From contig NZ_CANKYH010000013.1 in assembly GCF_947487915.1 (NCBI RefSeq), positions 1-64,000 on the forward strand: a stretch of DNA of 64,000 nt, given 5' to 3'. The stretch's first letter is position 1. Each line of letters starts with the position of its first letter. The notes under the pieces were generated by a model that was not told where the DNA came from, did not search any database, and saw nothing but the letters and a program-made list of their open reading frames with translations. The position numbers and the translations under genes are program-made. This stretch comes from an uncultured Serinicoccus sp. (GTDB lineage Bacteria > Actinomycetota > Actinomycetes > Actinomycetales > Dermatophilaceae). Positions 1-9,458 of the stretch are shown in pieces.

Positions 1-1
1 G

Positions 2-46
2 CACTACCGTAAGAACCCGGTCCTCACCGAGGTCCGAACCACCTAA
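2..46 (+). CDS. 3' end of an upstream gene (partial)
   Basis: Only the last 14 codons are in the window; the frame reads HYRKNPVLTEVRTT and stops at TAA (44-46). Nearly all third positions are G or C, as in a real gene of this genome, while the overlapping frame that also runs in from the left edge has mixed third positions. The tail is too short to identify. It is the likely upstream neighbour of the small membrane ORF that follows. Confidence 0.3.
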   Translation, partial: HYRKNPVLTEVRTT

Positions 47-110
47 CCGAGCCTCCACGAAACCCGGGGCGATTCACTACAGCACCTGGATCGGTCTTGC
101 TGCTGTCCTG

Positions 111-239
111 ATGGGCCTCGGGGCAATCTTCGGTATCACCTTCGAATCGACCTTACTGCTCTTCGGCCTCGGCGTACTGGGACTCGGGTGCGGCGTCGTT
201 GGCTTCGTAGGCCTCTACCGTGCGGCGGGCGGCAAGTAG
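111..239 (+). CDS. Possible small two-helix membrane protein
   Basis: From ATG 111 this encodes 42 residues, almost entirely Gly, Leu, Ile, Val and Phe, ending YRAAGGK, with two hydrophobic stretches joined by a short TFEST turn. The frame stays open upstream. A start at the ATT codon at 72 would add HYSTWIGLAAVL and give a full first helix, but no clear ribosome binding site precedes either position. Composition and the positive C-terminal tail fit a small bitopic or hairpin membrane peptide. No family is recognised and the start is uncertain. Confidence 0.35.
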   Translation: MGLGAIFGITFESTLLLFGLGVLGLGCGVVGFVGLYRAAGGK

Positions 240-404
240 GTCGACCCTGGACCGGCCTCTCCTCTGGACGCGGACGCGCTTGGCGGCAAATCCGGTAGAC
301 GCAGCGTACTTAGTCTGCGGCGGGAGGGGTACGTACGTCTCTGTCAACCATGATGAAGACAAACGATGGGTCGCGCATCATCACTCCGCAGCGGACATCG
401 GTGG

Positions 405-2741
405 CTAGTCACTCCACGTGCAGACAAACTTTGTCGCGCTGCCCTCCGGTGCCGGGGCGATGTCAACCAGGCCGAGGTTTCGTTTGCAGGATTCAATTGC
501 GGTGGCGAACACTCCGGCGTTGCCTGGTGCCTCCCAGCGCACGGGGTGGTTGTTGTCGTTCGAGGGCACTGACAGGTCGGTGCTGATGAGGACGAGCGGA
601 AGCCGAGGCAGTTGGGCCCCCATGGCCGTGCTGGTCCAGGTCGCGCGTTCGACGAGTGCCCGCAGTACGTCCCGCTCTTCAGGTGCTAGAGCCGCTTTGA
701 GGGAGCTGAACACCAGGACGGAACGGACCTTTGCCCGGTCGAACCGGTTCTGAAGGTCCTCGAGGTTCTGGACGTCGTTCCCGTCGATCCAATTGCCGTT
801 CTTGACCTCGGCGACAGCGGCCGTGAAGTTCGGGTAGGGCAACCATGTGACGATGTCAGCTTCCATGCGCCCGCTGCCGGTGAGCTTGAACTCGACCCCG
901 AAGGCGTGTGGGCCGGCTGCGCTAAGCCGGACGGAGAGGTGGTTGAGAACCGACGAAGTCGCCAGGGCTGGGAGCAGGGCCTTGACCTTTTCGGAACCGA
1001 GATGGCCGGCAAGCCTGAAACGCCAGTGCGACTTTGATAGCGCGAGCGACAGTGCGAGACGGAAGGTCTCGCCACAGAATTCACATTGGATTGTGGCATC
1101 TAGGTCTCGCGGCGAGACTTGCATGTCCACCCGGCAGTGGCTGCAGTGGACGTCGAGCATGGGCACAAATAGACCGCTGTACAGGAGACGGTTGACGAGG
1201 TTGTCGGCGTATTCGGCGGGACTGGTTCTGAACGCGGTCAACTTGTCCGGCCAAGCTCCGCGGTTGTTCAAAATTTCTGCCCGCAGTTGTTGCAGTGGCA
1301 ACCCAGTTGTCGAACGGCCGGCCTTCTCGATGAGCGCTCTAATTCCCGGTTGGGTTAGGAGGTCGCCTGCGGGGCCGCCTAGCATCTGTGCGGCCCGTGT
1401 CTGAAAACGCCCGTCCTCCGATTGGGCGACCTTGACGCTCTCGTCGTCGAGGAGGGTTGCGATCGCGTCCAGCTGAAACACAAATGCGACAGGCACCTCG
1501 TCGTTTCGCGCCGACACGCCCAGGACCACACCTTCGCCGTCGGCGTTGACGCGAACATCGTGAGTATGGCTGAATGCGACCCGCTCCTGCAGGCGACCGA
1601 ACCGTCGCAAAGGTGGCAAGCACGCTACAGATCGAGGATCCAGGCCGACGACGGTATTCACATCGACCTCGACGGCCACCGTTCCGGGCATCACGTGGTG
1701 CGCTTCTGCTGTGACAGGAACGCTCGGCACACGAACCATGGCGTGCGCCGCGGTCGGTGCGAACTCGGCACGAACCGAGGACTTGAAGCGACTATCGATG
1801 CCGGGGAATCGGTAGTGACGAGGCTCCTCGGGCCGGTGCTCACGCACGACCATGCCGAGCCTTCCCGCCATGGCATCGATCGCCGCTCGGGTAGCGGGTG
1901 AGGCGTTCGGCAGCTGCCACACACCCAGGTACCTCTCCGTGCGTCGTTCAGGACCTCCGTGCACCGACGTGCCGCCTGGAACGCTGCCGCGAGTAAGGAA
2001 CGGCAACAGCTCCTCGCCGCCTTCAGCCGGCACGGGGACCACGGGTCGGCCGAAGGACCGCATGTTCCAGAAGGCCACCAGGTCTCGAGGGTTGTCGGGT
2101 CGAACGACGAACACCCCGTTCATCCAAGCCACGTCAAAGTGCGGCTCAGGGCTCAGCCCGACTCTAGATGCCTGGATGATACCGACGTCGTCCACCGTCA
2201 GGCCCGGCCTGGACAAGAGTGCACCGATCCCGACCATTTGTGAGCCGGTGGGTGCCCACGGATCCTCGCCAGCTTGTAGGGCTCCGAACAGCGCGGCGTA
2301 GAAGTCCGCCATGGGATCGGTGTCGCTCCAGGTCGGGACGTACAGGGGCGGCTGTTCGATCGCGACCGCGCTCGTCGGAAGAACTCCGGTCCGGAAGCCA
2401 TCTTCAGCTTCGCTGGTGAACGGCCCGTACTTGCCGAGGCTGCGCCAGAGCCACCCGCTGCGCAGGAGCTCATCGAACAACTCACTGCTGCTGCCGCTGC
2501 CCTCGTCGTCTTCGTCGTGTTCGAGGTATAGGGAGTCGAGGTCAAAGACGCGTGCTTGGAACTCGATCGCGTCGAACGGCTGGTTCACGTCGAGGATCGG
2601 GGTGTAGTAGCCGCCCCAGACGTGGCTCAGGTTGGCGATAGCCGCACGGACGGCTGCCGAGTCGGCAAGGTCGACCAGCTGACCTACCCGAAACGGCCGC
2701 ACCTTGGCGCGGCCACGAAGCTCTGCTGACTCTCGTGCCAT
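405..2741 (-). CDS. Zinc-ribbon protein with predicted PD-(D/E)XK nuclease domain (778 aa)
   Basis: A large protein of no family I can name. The N-terminal part contains a WGGYYTPILD segment near residue 45. Two CxxC pairs (CSHC 533-536, CEFC 553-556) form a probable zinc ribbon. The C-terminal region carries MEADIV (D629) followed by VAEVKNG (E645, K647), the D...ExK spacing of restriction-endonuclease-like folds, then a Q-rich helix (DVQNLEDLQNRF) as in Mrr/HJC-type nucleases. A DNA-cleaving or DNA-sensing role is therefore inferred; the catalytic assignment rests on motif spacing only. Codon use is less C/G-ending than in the core genes nearby, which suggests acquisition. It diverges from the DUF5677-like gene at 2890 across about 150 bp, and the two may act together. 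Confidence 0.6.
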   Translation of the reverse strand: MARESAELRGRAKVRPFRVGQLVDLADSAAVRAAIANLSHVWGGYYTPILDVNQPFDAIEFQARVFDLDSLYLEHDEDDEGSGSSSELFDELLRSGWLWRSLGKYGPFTSEAEDGFRTGVLPTSAVAIEQPPLYVPTWSDTDPMADFYAALFGALQAGEDPWAPTGSQMVGIGALLSRPGLTVDDVGIIQASRVGLSPEPHFDVAWMNGVFVVRPDNPRDLVAFWNMRSFGRPVVPVPAEGGEELLPFLTRGSVPGGTSVHGGPERRTERYLGVWQLPNASPATRAAIDAMAGRLGMVVREHRPEEPRHYRFPGIDSRFKSSVRAEFAPTAAHAMVRVPSVPVTAEAHHVMPGTVAVEVDVNTVVGLDPRSVACLPPLRRFGRLQERVAFSHTHDVRVNADGEGVVLGVSARNDEVPVAFVFQLDAIATLLDDESVKVAQSEDGRFQTRAAQMLGGPAGDLLTQPGIRALIEKAGRSTTGLPLQQLRAEILNNRGAWPDKLTAFRTSPAEYADNLVNRLLYSGLFVPMLDVHCSHCRVDMQVSPRDLDATIQCEFCGETFRLALSLALSKSHWRFRLAGHLGSEKVKALLPALATSSVLNHLSVRLSAAGPHAFGVEFKLTGSGRMEADIVTWLPYPNFTAAVAEVKNGNWIDGNDVQNLEDLQNRFDRAKVRSVLVFSSLKAALAPEERDVLRALVERATWTSTAMGAQLPRLPLVLISTDLSVPSNDNNHPVRWEAPGNAGVFATAIESCKRNLGLVDIAPAPEGSATKFVCTWSD

Positions 2742-2877
2742 GCGCAGAGATTATGGTGCCTTTGGTCAGGCGCAGGGTTCTAACGCCGGTCGGCCCTGAC
2801 TGTGCGCACAGGCCTGGCCTTGCTGACGGCTGCGCGCGGCGATACAAGCATCGCGACCCGGCGTCGGTCGTCGCAAG

Positions 2878-2883
2878 TACGCT
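2878..2883 (+). promoter_or_regulatory. -10 box (TACGCT), leaderless gene
   Basis: TACGCT fits TANNNT and ends 6 nt before the ATG at 2890, so the transcript would begin at or very near the start codon. No convincing -35 hexamer is visible. The box supports the chosen start of the 588-aa gene. Confidence 0.45.
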
Positions 2884-2889
2884 CACCGC

Positions 2890-4656
2890 ATGAAGTTGCC
2901 GCGCCCGACGGAGCCCACTGGTCCGCTACAAGGACACGTACGCCGGGGCCGAACCTACTCCACTCCCTTGGCAGCCAGCGGGATCCTGCAGATCGGCAAC
3001 TGGATCCGTGACGACCTGCCGGACCTCCTGTGGCCGGCCCTCTTCCTCGCGGAGAAGGGCAGTTCAAGAGTGGCAGTGCAGTTTGTGCGTTTTCAGAAGG
3101 ACGTGCTCGACGACCTACGTGACCTAATCGAGCGCGACGCACAACTGACTGACTGCCTCGATGGAAGCCTCACGGGCTTGGACAGGCTGGTTGAGCGAGA
3201 ACCCTCGGCCCAAGATGTGGTCGTACAACGCGCCGACGAGCACGGGTTGCGCACTCACACCGTCGCCAGGGCGCTGGGTGTCTACCCACAGCGGCCAGCT
3301 AAATGGCTTTTCGACAATACCCACGGCAGACCCACCAGCGACGACGCCGCACTCCTCGCGACTGCCGTGCGGGAAGCGATCACCGACGGGCATCGCGAGG
3401 CGATCGTCAAGTGCCTGCGCTTCTGGGCGGCCATTCAGGGCGGGACGTTGTCCGCTGACCGAGGCTTCATCGAGTTGCTACGCAACTACCCCGTCGATGA
3501 GGCCACGCGGTCCTTGGCGGACACGAACATTCGTGCCGCATGGGGAGCACGCAGGGCCGCAGACTCGATAGCCCACCCCGAGTACGCGCAACCGCGGGCT
3601 GATTGGGCGCGCGCCTTTTGGCAGGTCAACTCGCTGTTCACCCAATGCGTACGGGCGCGCGAACTGCGGGGTGCAACCGGTCGAGTCCGTGGGGGCCCGG
3701 AGGGCGACCCTTCCGCCTGCGATCCACCGTCTCGGTCAACCGGTAAGCCTGGAACTAGAGACGCGGGCGATACCTCCCCTCTTGACCTCGCCGATGTGAT
3801 GGAGCCTGAGCAAGACCGCGATTGGACGGACGATCAGCCCGAAACCATCGGTTTGCAGCCCGGGGACTTCAGGCAACGAGCCATGGACCTGTTCACCAGC
3901 TATGTCGAGGCAATCGAGACAGGTGCTCAGCGGATCTACGATCCGGATGCCCAGGAGGTGCATACGGGAATCGTGTCGCGTGCTGCGCGAGAGGTGATTA
4001 CGGGCCTCGGCACACCTGACCTTTGGTGCACCGAGCACGGGTCGCACATCGGAAGAACTCTCGTGGAAAGTCGCATTGTCCTTGCGTGGATGTCGACCCA
4101 GGACGAGGAGATCTATCGCAAGTACAAGGCCTACGGCGCTGGCAAGGCGAAGCTGAACTCCCTCATCGCCCGAGAGATCCCCCCGGAGTGGCTACTCAAC
4201 GGAGCCTCCGACGCCATCGACGAGATGTCTCGTTTGAGCCACAACGATGACCTTCTCGATTACGTCTCGGTCGACTTGGGCAGCACTTTCTCAGGCAAGA
4301 CCCTCAGGACGATGGCTGACGAAGCTGGTCTGCTGGACCTCTACCGCCATGCGTTCCAGTTGCAGAGCGGATTCACGCACTCAGAGTGGTGGGCCGTGGA
4401 GATGGAGTGCATGGAGCGCTGTCGCAACGTGCTGCACCGAGGCCACCTGATCCCTAGCCTGGACCTCGCCTATGGCGGCGTGGTTACGGTCGGTCGGGCA
4501 TGGGTGATCGCTCTACACGGACTCATCCGCGCCAGCCTCGAAATTCTCGACACAGACGAAGAGGTCGTCCGTGAGGCCTTCGCATGGCTCCTTCCCTCGC
4601 ATACAACGCCGGATCCTCCACCGGATATGTCAACGAGCGTGGGAGACCAACGCTGA
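2890..4656 (+). CDS. DUF5677-like protein (588 aa)
   Basis: A 588-residue soluble protein. The N-terminal third includes IGNWIRDDLPDLLWPALFLAE. A polar, low-complexity linker near residues 255-310 separates it from a C-terminal helical domain (about 330-560) with RTLVESRIVLAWM, an EEIYRKYKAYGAGK segment and GFTHSEWWAVE, a layout like DUF5677. No catalytic chemistry is known for that family, and members often sit in accessory regions. The start is supported by a -10 box 6 nt upstream and lack of a ribosome binding site. Codon bias is weaker than in the core genes. The divergent neighbour is the predicted nuclease. Function is unassigned; a defence role is only a context-based guess. Confidence 0.55.
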   Translation: MKLPRPTEPTGPLQGHVRRGRTYSTPLAASGILQIGNWIRDDLPDLLWPALFLAEKGSSRVAVQFVRFQKDVLDDLRDLIERDAQLTDCLDGSLTGLDRLVEREPSAQDVVVQRADEHGLRTHTVARALGVYPQRPAKWLFDNTHGRPTSDDAALLATAVREAITDGHREAIVKCLRFWAAIQGGTLSADRGFIELLRNYPVDEATRSLADTNIRAAWGARRAADSIAHPEYAQPRADWARAFWQVNSLFTQCVRARELRGATGRVRGGPEGDPSACDPPSRSTGKPGTRDAGDTSPLDLADVMEPEQDRDWTDDQPETIGLQPGDFRQRAMDLFTSYVEAIETGAQRIYDPDAQEVHTGIVSRAAREVITGLGTPDLWCTEHGSHIGRTLVESRIVLAWMSTQDEEIYRKYKAYGAGKAKLNSLIAREIPPEWLLNGASDAIDEMSRLSHNDDLLDYVSVDLGSTFSGKTLRTMADEAGLLDLYRHAFQLQSGFTHSEWWAVEMECMERCRNVLHRGHLIPSLDLAYGGVVTVGRAWVIALHGLIRASLEILDTDEEVVREAFAWLLPSHTTPDPPPDMSTSVGDQR

Positions 4657-4767
4657 GGCGTGACAGGGAGGAGACCACCCCAAAGGCGCCAACCGGGGCG
4701 AAATGACGCTTGAAGCGACCTCCAGGGGACGACCGCTCTTCGGCAGTACAGAGATGTACCGACCGCT

Positions 4768-7248
4768 TCAGCCGACGGCGGCGATGGGTGCGGCGGCGGG
4801 GACTCCTGAGCCGTCGCGCTTGTCGTTCGTCTCCGGCAGTTCGACCGCGACGCCGTTGGCGGATGCCGCGCGCGGGGGAGCGGCGCCGGCCCAGCCCAGC
4901 ACGAGCGCGTCCTCGCCCCGCAGGAGCCGGTGGCAGCGCACCCCGCCGGTCGCGCGCCCCTTGGTGGGGTAGGCCCACAGATCAGTGACCTTGACCGACC
5001 CCGTCTGGGCGCCCGGGGCCGCACCAGCGGACCCGGCGACGGTGACGACGACGTTCTCCACGCTCGAGTCCACGGCGCCGAAACCGATGACGCTCGCGCC
5101 GGTACCGAGCTTGATACCGGCGATGCCGCCGCCGGAGCGGCCTTGCGCCCTGACCAGCGAGGAGGCGAAGCGCAGCAGCTGGGAGTCGGAGGTGACGAAG
5201 ACCAGCTCCTCGTCCCCGGTGGACAGTTCAACCGCACCGACGACGCTGTCGCCGTCCTTGAGCGAGATCACCTCGAAGGCGTCCCGGTGGCCGGGATAGT
5301 CGGGGTTCACGCGCTTGACCACGCCCTGTTTGGTTCCGATCGCCAACCCAGGCCCGTCCCCGGTCAGTGAGCACAGCCCGAGCACCTGCTCGCCGGGTGG
5401 CAGGTCCACGAAGGCCGACAGCGGGGCACCTCCGGAGAGGTTCGGGGCCTCTGCCGACGGCGGCAGCGCCGGCAGCTCGACCACCGACAACGTCACCACG
5501 CGCCCTGCGCTGGTGAGCAGGCCTACGGTCCCGCGAGCAGTAGTCCGCACCCGCGACCGGATCACGTCGTGCTTGGACCGGCGCCCGCCGGTGCTGAGCG
5601 GCTCTTCGTCCGAGACGCCGGCCCGCGCCAGCAGGCCGGTGGTGGAGAGCAGCACCCAGCACGGGTCGTCGGCGACCTCGAGGTCCATCCCCGCGGCCTT
5701 GCCCCCAGTCGCCGGCCCTCCCGCCGCGGAGGCGGCGCCGGTGCCGTCGCTCTCCAGCAGCACGGTCCGGCGCGGCGTGCCGTGCTCGGCCGCCACCGCG
5801 GCGAGCTCGTCACTGACGACCGTGAGCAGCAGCTGCTGGTCAGCGAGGATCGCCTCCAGGGCCTCGATCGCGCGCTTCAGCTCGTCCCGCTCGCTCTCCA
5901 GCTCGATCCGGGAGAACTTCGTCAGCCGTCGCAGCTGCAGGTCCAGGATGTGGTTGGCCTGGATCTCGGACAGGTCGAAGACCTGCATGAGCCGGGTCCG
6001 CGCCGTGGCGACGTCCTCGGCCGCCCGGATGAGCTGGATGACCTCGTCGATGTCCAGGATCGCGATGAGCAGGCCTTCGACCAGGTGCAGCCGGTCCTTC
6101 TTCTTGCCCAGCCGGTGCGCGGTCCGGCGCCGCACCACGTCGGTGCGGAAGTCGACATACACCTGCAGCAGGTCCTTGAGCCCCAGGGTGCGCGGCTGCC
6201 CCTCGACGAGCGCCACGTTGTTGATCCCGAAGGACTCCCCCATGGGGGTGAGCTTGTAGAGCTGCTCCAGCACCGCGTCGGGGTTGAAGCCGGTCTTGAT
6301 CTCGATGACCAGGTGCAGCCCCTTGGTCCGGTCGGTGAGGTCGATGATGTCCGAGACGCCCTGCAGCTTCTTGGCCTGGGCCAGCTGCTTGACCTTCTCG
6401 ATGACCTTCTCCGGCCCCACGAGGTAGGGCAGGTCGGTGACGACGATGCCCTTCTTGCGCGGCGTGACGTTCTCGATCCGCGCCGTCGCACGCGTCTTGA
6501 ACGACCCGCGCCCGCTCTCGTAGGCCTCCCGGATGCCATCCAGCCCGACGATCCGCCCGCCCAGCGGCAGGTCCGGCCCGGGGACGAAGCGCATGAGCGC
6601 CTCCAGGTCGGCCTCGGGGTTCGCGATGAGGTGCCGCGCGGCCCCGATGACCTCGCCGAGGTTGTGCGGCGGCATGTTGGTCGCCATGCCGACCGCGATC
6701 CCGGTGGCACCGTTGACCAGCAGGTTGGGGTATGCCGCGGGCAGCACCTCGGGCTGGAACAGCTGGTCGTCGTAGTTGGGGACGTAGTCGACGGTGCTCT
6801 CGTCCAGACCGCCGGTCATGAGCAGCGCCGCCGGCGCCATCCGCGCCTCGGTGTAGCGGCTGGCCGCGGGGCCGTCGTCGAGCGAGCCGAAGTTGCCGTG
6901 CCCGTCGACCAGCGGCAGCCGCATCGTGAACGGCTGGGCCATCCGCACCATCGCGTCGTAGATCGCGGTGTCCCCGTGCGGGTGGTACTTGCCCATCACC
7001 TCACCGACGACCCGCGAGCACTTCACGTGCGGCCGGTCCGGCCGCAGCCCCAGCTCGTTCATCGCGTAGAGGATGCGCCGCTGCACCGGCTTCAGACCGT
7101 CCCGCGCGTCCGGCAGCGCCCGGGAGTAGATCACCGAGTAGGCGTACTCCAGGAAGGCGCCCTCCATCTCCTCCTGGACATCGACCTCGAGGATCTTCTC
7201 CTCGACGTCGAAGAGGTCTTCGCTCTGCGGGCGCTTGCGACGAGCCAT
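4768..7248 (-). CDS. parC: DNA topoisomerase IV subunit A (ParC/GyrA family)
   Basis: The 826-aa type IIA topoisomerase A subunit, which cuts and rejoins DNA to decatenate or relax chromosomes together with a ParE/GyrB-type ATPase subunit. The catalytic tyrosine is Y132 in [10 protein letters not shown], preceded by R131. The quinolone-region segment [15 protein letters not shown] (87-100) is intact. A C-terminal beta-pinwheel-like region with GG-rich linkers follows from about 500. Actinobacteria usually keep gyrA beside gyrB and dnaA; this copy stands apart from any B subunit, dnaA or recF, so topoisomerase IV subunit A is preferred over gyrase A. The N-terminus [19 protein letters not shown] resembles actinobacterial ParC-type proteins. 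The gene ends about 110 bp from the accessory DUF5677-like gene. Confidence 0.88.
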   Translation of the reverse strand: MARRKRPQSEDLFDVEEKILEVDVQEEMEGAFLEYAYSVIYSRALPDARDGLKPVQRRILYAMNELGLRPDRPHVKCSRVVGEVMGKYHPHGDTAIYDAMVRMAQPFTMRLPLVDGHGNFGSLDDGPAASRYTEARMAPAALLMTGGLDESTVDYVPNYDDQLFQPEVLPAAYPNLLVNGATGIAVGMATNMPPHNLGEVIGAARHLIANPEADLEALMRFVPGPDLPLGGRIVGLDGIREAYESGRGSFKTRATARIENVTPRKKGIVVTDLPYLVGPEKVIEKVKQLAQAKKLQGVSDIIDLTDRTKGLHLVIEIKTGFNPDAVLEQLYKLTPMGESFGINNVALVEGQPRTLGLKDLLQVYVDFRTDVVRRRTAHRLGKKKDRLHLVEGLLIAILDIDEVIQLIRAAEDVATARTRLMQVFDLSEIQANHILDLQLRRLTKFSRIELESERDELKRAIEALEAILADQQLLLTVVSDELAAVAAEHGTPRRTVLLESDGTGAASAAGGPATGGKAAGMDLEVADDPCWVLLSTTGLLARAGVSDEEPLSTGGRRSKHDVIRSRVRTTARGTVGLLTSAGRVVTLSVVELPALPPSAEAPNLSGGAPLSAFVDLPPGEQVLGLCSLTGDGPGLAIGTKQGVVKRVNPDYPGHRDAFEVISLKDGDSVVGAVELSTGDEELVFVTSDSQLLRFASSLVRAQGRSGGGIAGIKLGTGASVIGFGAVDSSVENVVVTVAGSAGAAPGAQTGSVKVTDLWAYPTKGRATGGVRCHRLLRGEDALVLGWAGAAPPRAASANGVAVELPETNDKRDGSGVPAAAPIAAVG

Positions 7249-7493
7249 GAGGGGGTGGGGCGACCTTTCGTGCTCACGGTGGCCCGGACGGGCGTGTCAG
7301 GGTCGTCCCAGGGTATGCCGTGCGCCCGGGATCACCGAGGAGGCGCGGCGGTCATGGGGGAGGTGCGGGGGGTCTGGGTCGGCCGAGGCCGAGCCAGTGG
7401 GCCCTGGTCGCCTCCGCAGCACCGGCGCCGGCACCATCGGCGCGGGCTCCACCGTGCTCCACGCCCAGCTCGGAGGGCAGCTCGCCCTCAACG

Positions 7494-8204
7494 CTACAGC
7501 GCGATCTTCGACCGAGCCCCGCGGAGGTAGCACTCCACGACGTCGGCCATGAGCCTCGCCGACCCGTCGAGGAAGGCGGGGAAGTCCCGCGCGGCGCCGG
7601 GGTCCGCGGTGTCGGAGAGCGCCCGCAGGACAGCGAACGGAATCCCGAGCGACGTGGCGGCCTGGGCCACCGCCGCACCCTCCATCTCCACGCAGACCGC
7701 GCCGAACTCGGCGTGGACTGCCGCCGCCCGCGCAGCCGAGGCCACGAACTGGTCACCGGAGGCGATACGTCCCTCGTGCAGCGTCCTGCCGTCGCGTGCG
7801 GCGCAGGCGCCGGCGGCGGCCACCAGGTGCTCGCTCATCGCCGGGTCGGCCGCCCAGGACGCCGGCTCTCCCAGCAGCTGACCGGGTGGCCGGCCGAGCG
7901 CCGTGACGTCCACGTCGTGCTGGACCAGGTCGGTCGCGACGACGAGGTCACCCACCCGTTGACCGGGGGCGACGCCACCGGCGACACCGGTGAACAGCAA
8001 TGAGGTGGCGCCGGCGGAGTGCAGGACGGTGGTCGCCATGGCGGCGTTGACCTTGCCCACGCCGCACCGGGCCAGCAGCACCTCGGACCCGTGCAGGCGG
8101 CCGCGGTGGACGCTCAGGCGCCCCGCCCGCAACTCGACCGGGTCGTCCAGCAGCCGCCGGTTGTCGGCGACCTCCGCGTCGATGGCCCCGAGGATGGCGA
8201 GCAT
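7494..8204 (-). CDS. mtnN: 5'-methylthioadenosine/S-adenosylhomocysteine nucleosidase
   Basis: Hydrolyses the glycosidic bond of MTA and SAH, recycling by-products of SAM-dependent reactions. The frame contains LGAIDAEV with E11, CVEMEGAAVA with M173/E174 and ALSDTAD with D198, matching the Glu/Met-Glu/Asp catalytic set of Pfs enzymes. Length (236 aa from the chosen ATG) is normal. Upstream ATGs at 8216 and 8225 are in frame; 8204 is chosen because Pfs proteins begin only a few residues before the IGAM/LGAI motif. It diverges from the amidohydrolase gene at 8247 with only about 40 bp between starts. Confidence 0.88.
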   Translation of the reverse strand: MLAILGAIDAEVADNRRLLDDPVELRAGRLSVHRGRLHGSEVLLARCGVGKVNAAMATTVLHSAGATSLLFTGVAGGVAPGQRVGDLVVATDLVQHDVDVTALGRPPGQLLGEPASWAADPAMSEHLVAAAGACAARDGRTLHEGRIASGDQFVASAARAAAVHAEFGAVCVEMEGAAVAQAATSLGIPFAVLRALSDTADPGAARDFPAFLDGSARLMADVVECYLRGARSKIAL

Positions 8205-8246
8205 GGCGCCGATCATCGCAGACATGTCCCGGTTAGCCTCGGGAGC

Positions 8247-9458
8247 ATGACGAGCACTCTCTTCACCGGCGGCACGGTCGTCGACGGCACCCTGTCCGAG
8301 CCCCGCGTCGCGGATGTCCACGTGGTCGACGGCCGCGTCGTCGAGGTCGGGCCCGGCCTCGGCGTCGAGGCGGACACGGTCGTCGAGTGCGCCGGGCAGA
8401 CCGTGCTGCCGGGCCTCTTCGACTGCCACGTGCACTTCATGTTCGAGCAGCCGAGCATCAGCCGCATCCTGCAGACCCCCTTCAGCCTGGCCTTCTTCCA
8501 GGCGGCGGAGCGCATGCGCACCACGCTCGCGACGGGCATCACCTGGGTGCGCGACGCCGGCGGCTCCGACCTCGGGGTCGCCGAGGCGGTGCGCCGCGGC
8601 GTCACGCCGGGTCCACGGATGCAGATCGCGCTGACGATGATCAGCCAGACGGGCGGTCACGGCGACGGGTGGCAGCTGTGCGGCGCCCACGTGGACCTCA
8701 TGCCCGAGCACCCGGGGTGCCCCTCGGGCGTCGTGGACGGGCCGGTCGAGATGCGCCGCAAGGTGCGCGAGCTGGTCCGTGGGGGCGCCGACGTCATCAA
8801 GGTCGCCACCAGCGGCGGCGTGCTCTCGCCGCGCAGCAACCCGTTGCACGGCCACCTGCGTGACGACGAGATCGCCGCCCTGGTGACCGAGGCCACCGCC
8901 GCCGGCCTCCACGTCATGGCGCACGCGCAGGCGACCGACGGTATCAAGACGGCCATCCGCGGGGGGATCCGTTCCATCGAGCACGGGATCTACCTGGACG
9001 ACGAGGCGATCGAGATGATGCTCGAGCGCGGCACCTGGCTGGTGCCCACCCTGCTGGCACCGCGCGCCGTGCTGTCCCAGGCCGACGCGGGCGTCCCGTT
9101 GCCGGACGCCGTAGTCGCCAAGGCCCGCATGGTGTCCGAGGCGCACGACGAGTCCGTCCGCCGCGCCATCGCCGCCGGGGTCAAGGTGGCGATGGGCACC
9201 GACTCCGGGGTGGGCGTCCACGGCACCAACCTCGACGAGCTGGCGATCATGCGCGATCTGGGGATGAGCGAGCTGGGGGCGTGGCACGCCACCACCCAGG
9301 TCGCGGCCGAGCTGCTCGGGGTCGGGGAGGACCACGGCACCCTCGAGCCGGGCAAGGTCGGTGACGTCGTCGTCCTCGACGGGGCGTGGGACGACCTGGC
9401 CGGCCTCGGGGAGCGGGTGTCCTCGGTCTGGCTGGCGGGGGAGCGGGCCACGGTCTGA
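8247..9458 (+). CDS. Metal-dependent amidohydrolase
   Basis: A 403-aa member of the amidohydrolase superfamily (imidazolonepropionase/Xaa-Pro dipeptidase-like clade), which hydrolyses C-N bonds with one or two metal ions. Seen in order: LPGLFDCHVHF with the HxH metal pair at 61-63, ADVIKVATSGG with the probable carboxylated lysine, LHVMAHAQ and SIEHGIYL with the next two histidines, and VAMGTDSGVG with the catalytic Asp. The C-terminus closes the small beta-sandwich domain (GTLEPGKVGDVVVLDG). GGGAG just before the ATG is too close to be a standard ribosome site. Its stop overlaps the start of the ornithine cyclodeaminase-like gene (TGATG), so the two are translationally coupled; the substrate is unknown. 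Confidence 0.85.
   Translation: MTSTLFTGGTVVDGTLSEPRVADVHVVDGRVVEVGPGLGVEADTVVECAGQTVLPGLFDCHVHFMFEQPSISRILQTPFSLAFFQAAERMRTTLATGITWVRDAGGSDLGVAEAVRRGVTPGPRMQIALTMISQTGGHGDGWQLCGAHVDLMPEHPGCPSGVVDGPVEMRRKVRELVRGGADVIKVATSGGVLSPRSNPLHGHLRDDEIAALVTEATAAGLHVMAHAQATDGIKTAIRGGIRSIEHGIYLDDEAIEMMLERGTWLVPTLLAPRAVLSQADAGVPLPDAVVAKARMVSEAHDESVRRAIAAGVKVAMGTDSGVGVHGTNLDELAIMRDLGMSELGAWHATTQVAAELLGVGEDHGTLEPGKVGDVVVLDGAWDDLAGLGERVSSVWLAGERATV

Noticed and set aside
220..408. A 62-codon plus-strand frame right of the membrane ORF
   Set aside because: Starts inside the membrane ORF, has no ribosome site or -10 box, and has mixed third positions.
4768..7248. Gyrase A next to an origin of replication
   Set aside because: No dnaA, dnaN, recF, gyrB or DnaA-box cluster is present, so the gene is better called topoisomerase IV subunit A, and no origin is claimed.
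5569..7530. A 653-codon open frame antisense to parC
   Set aside because: Shadow frame; the topoisomerase is on the minus strand with intact catalytic residues.
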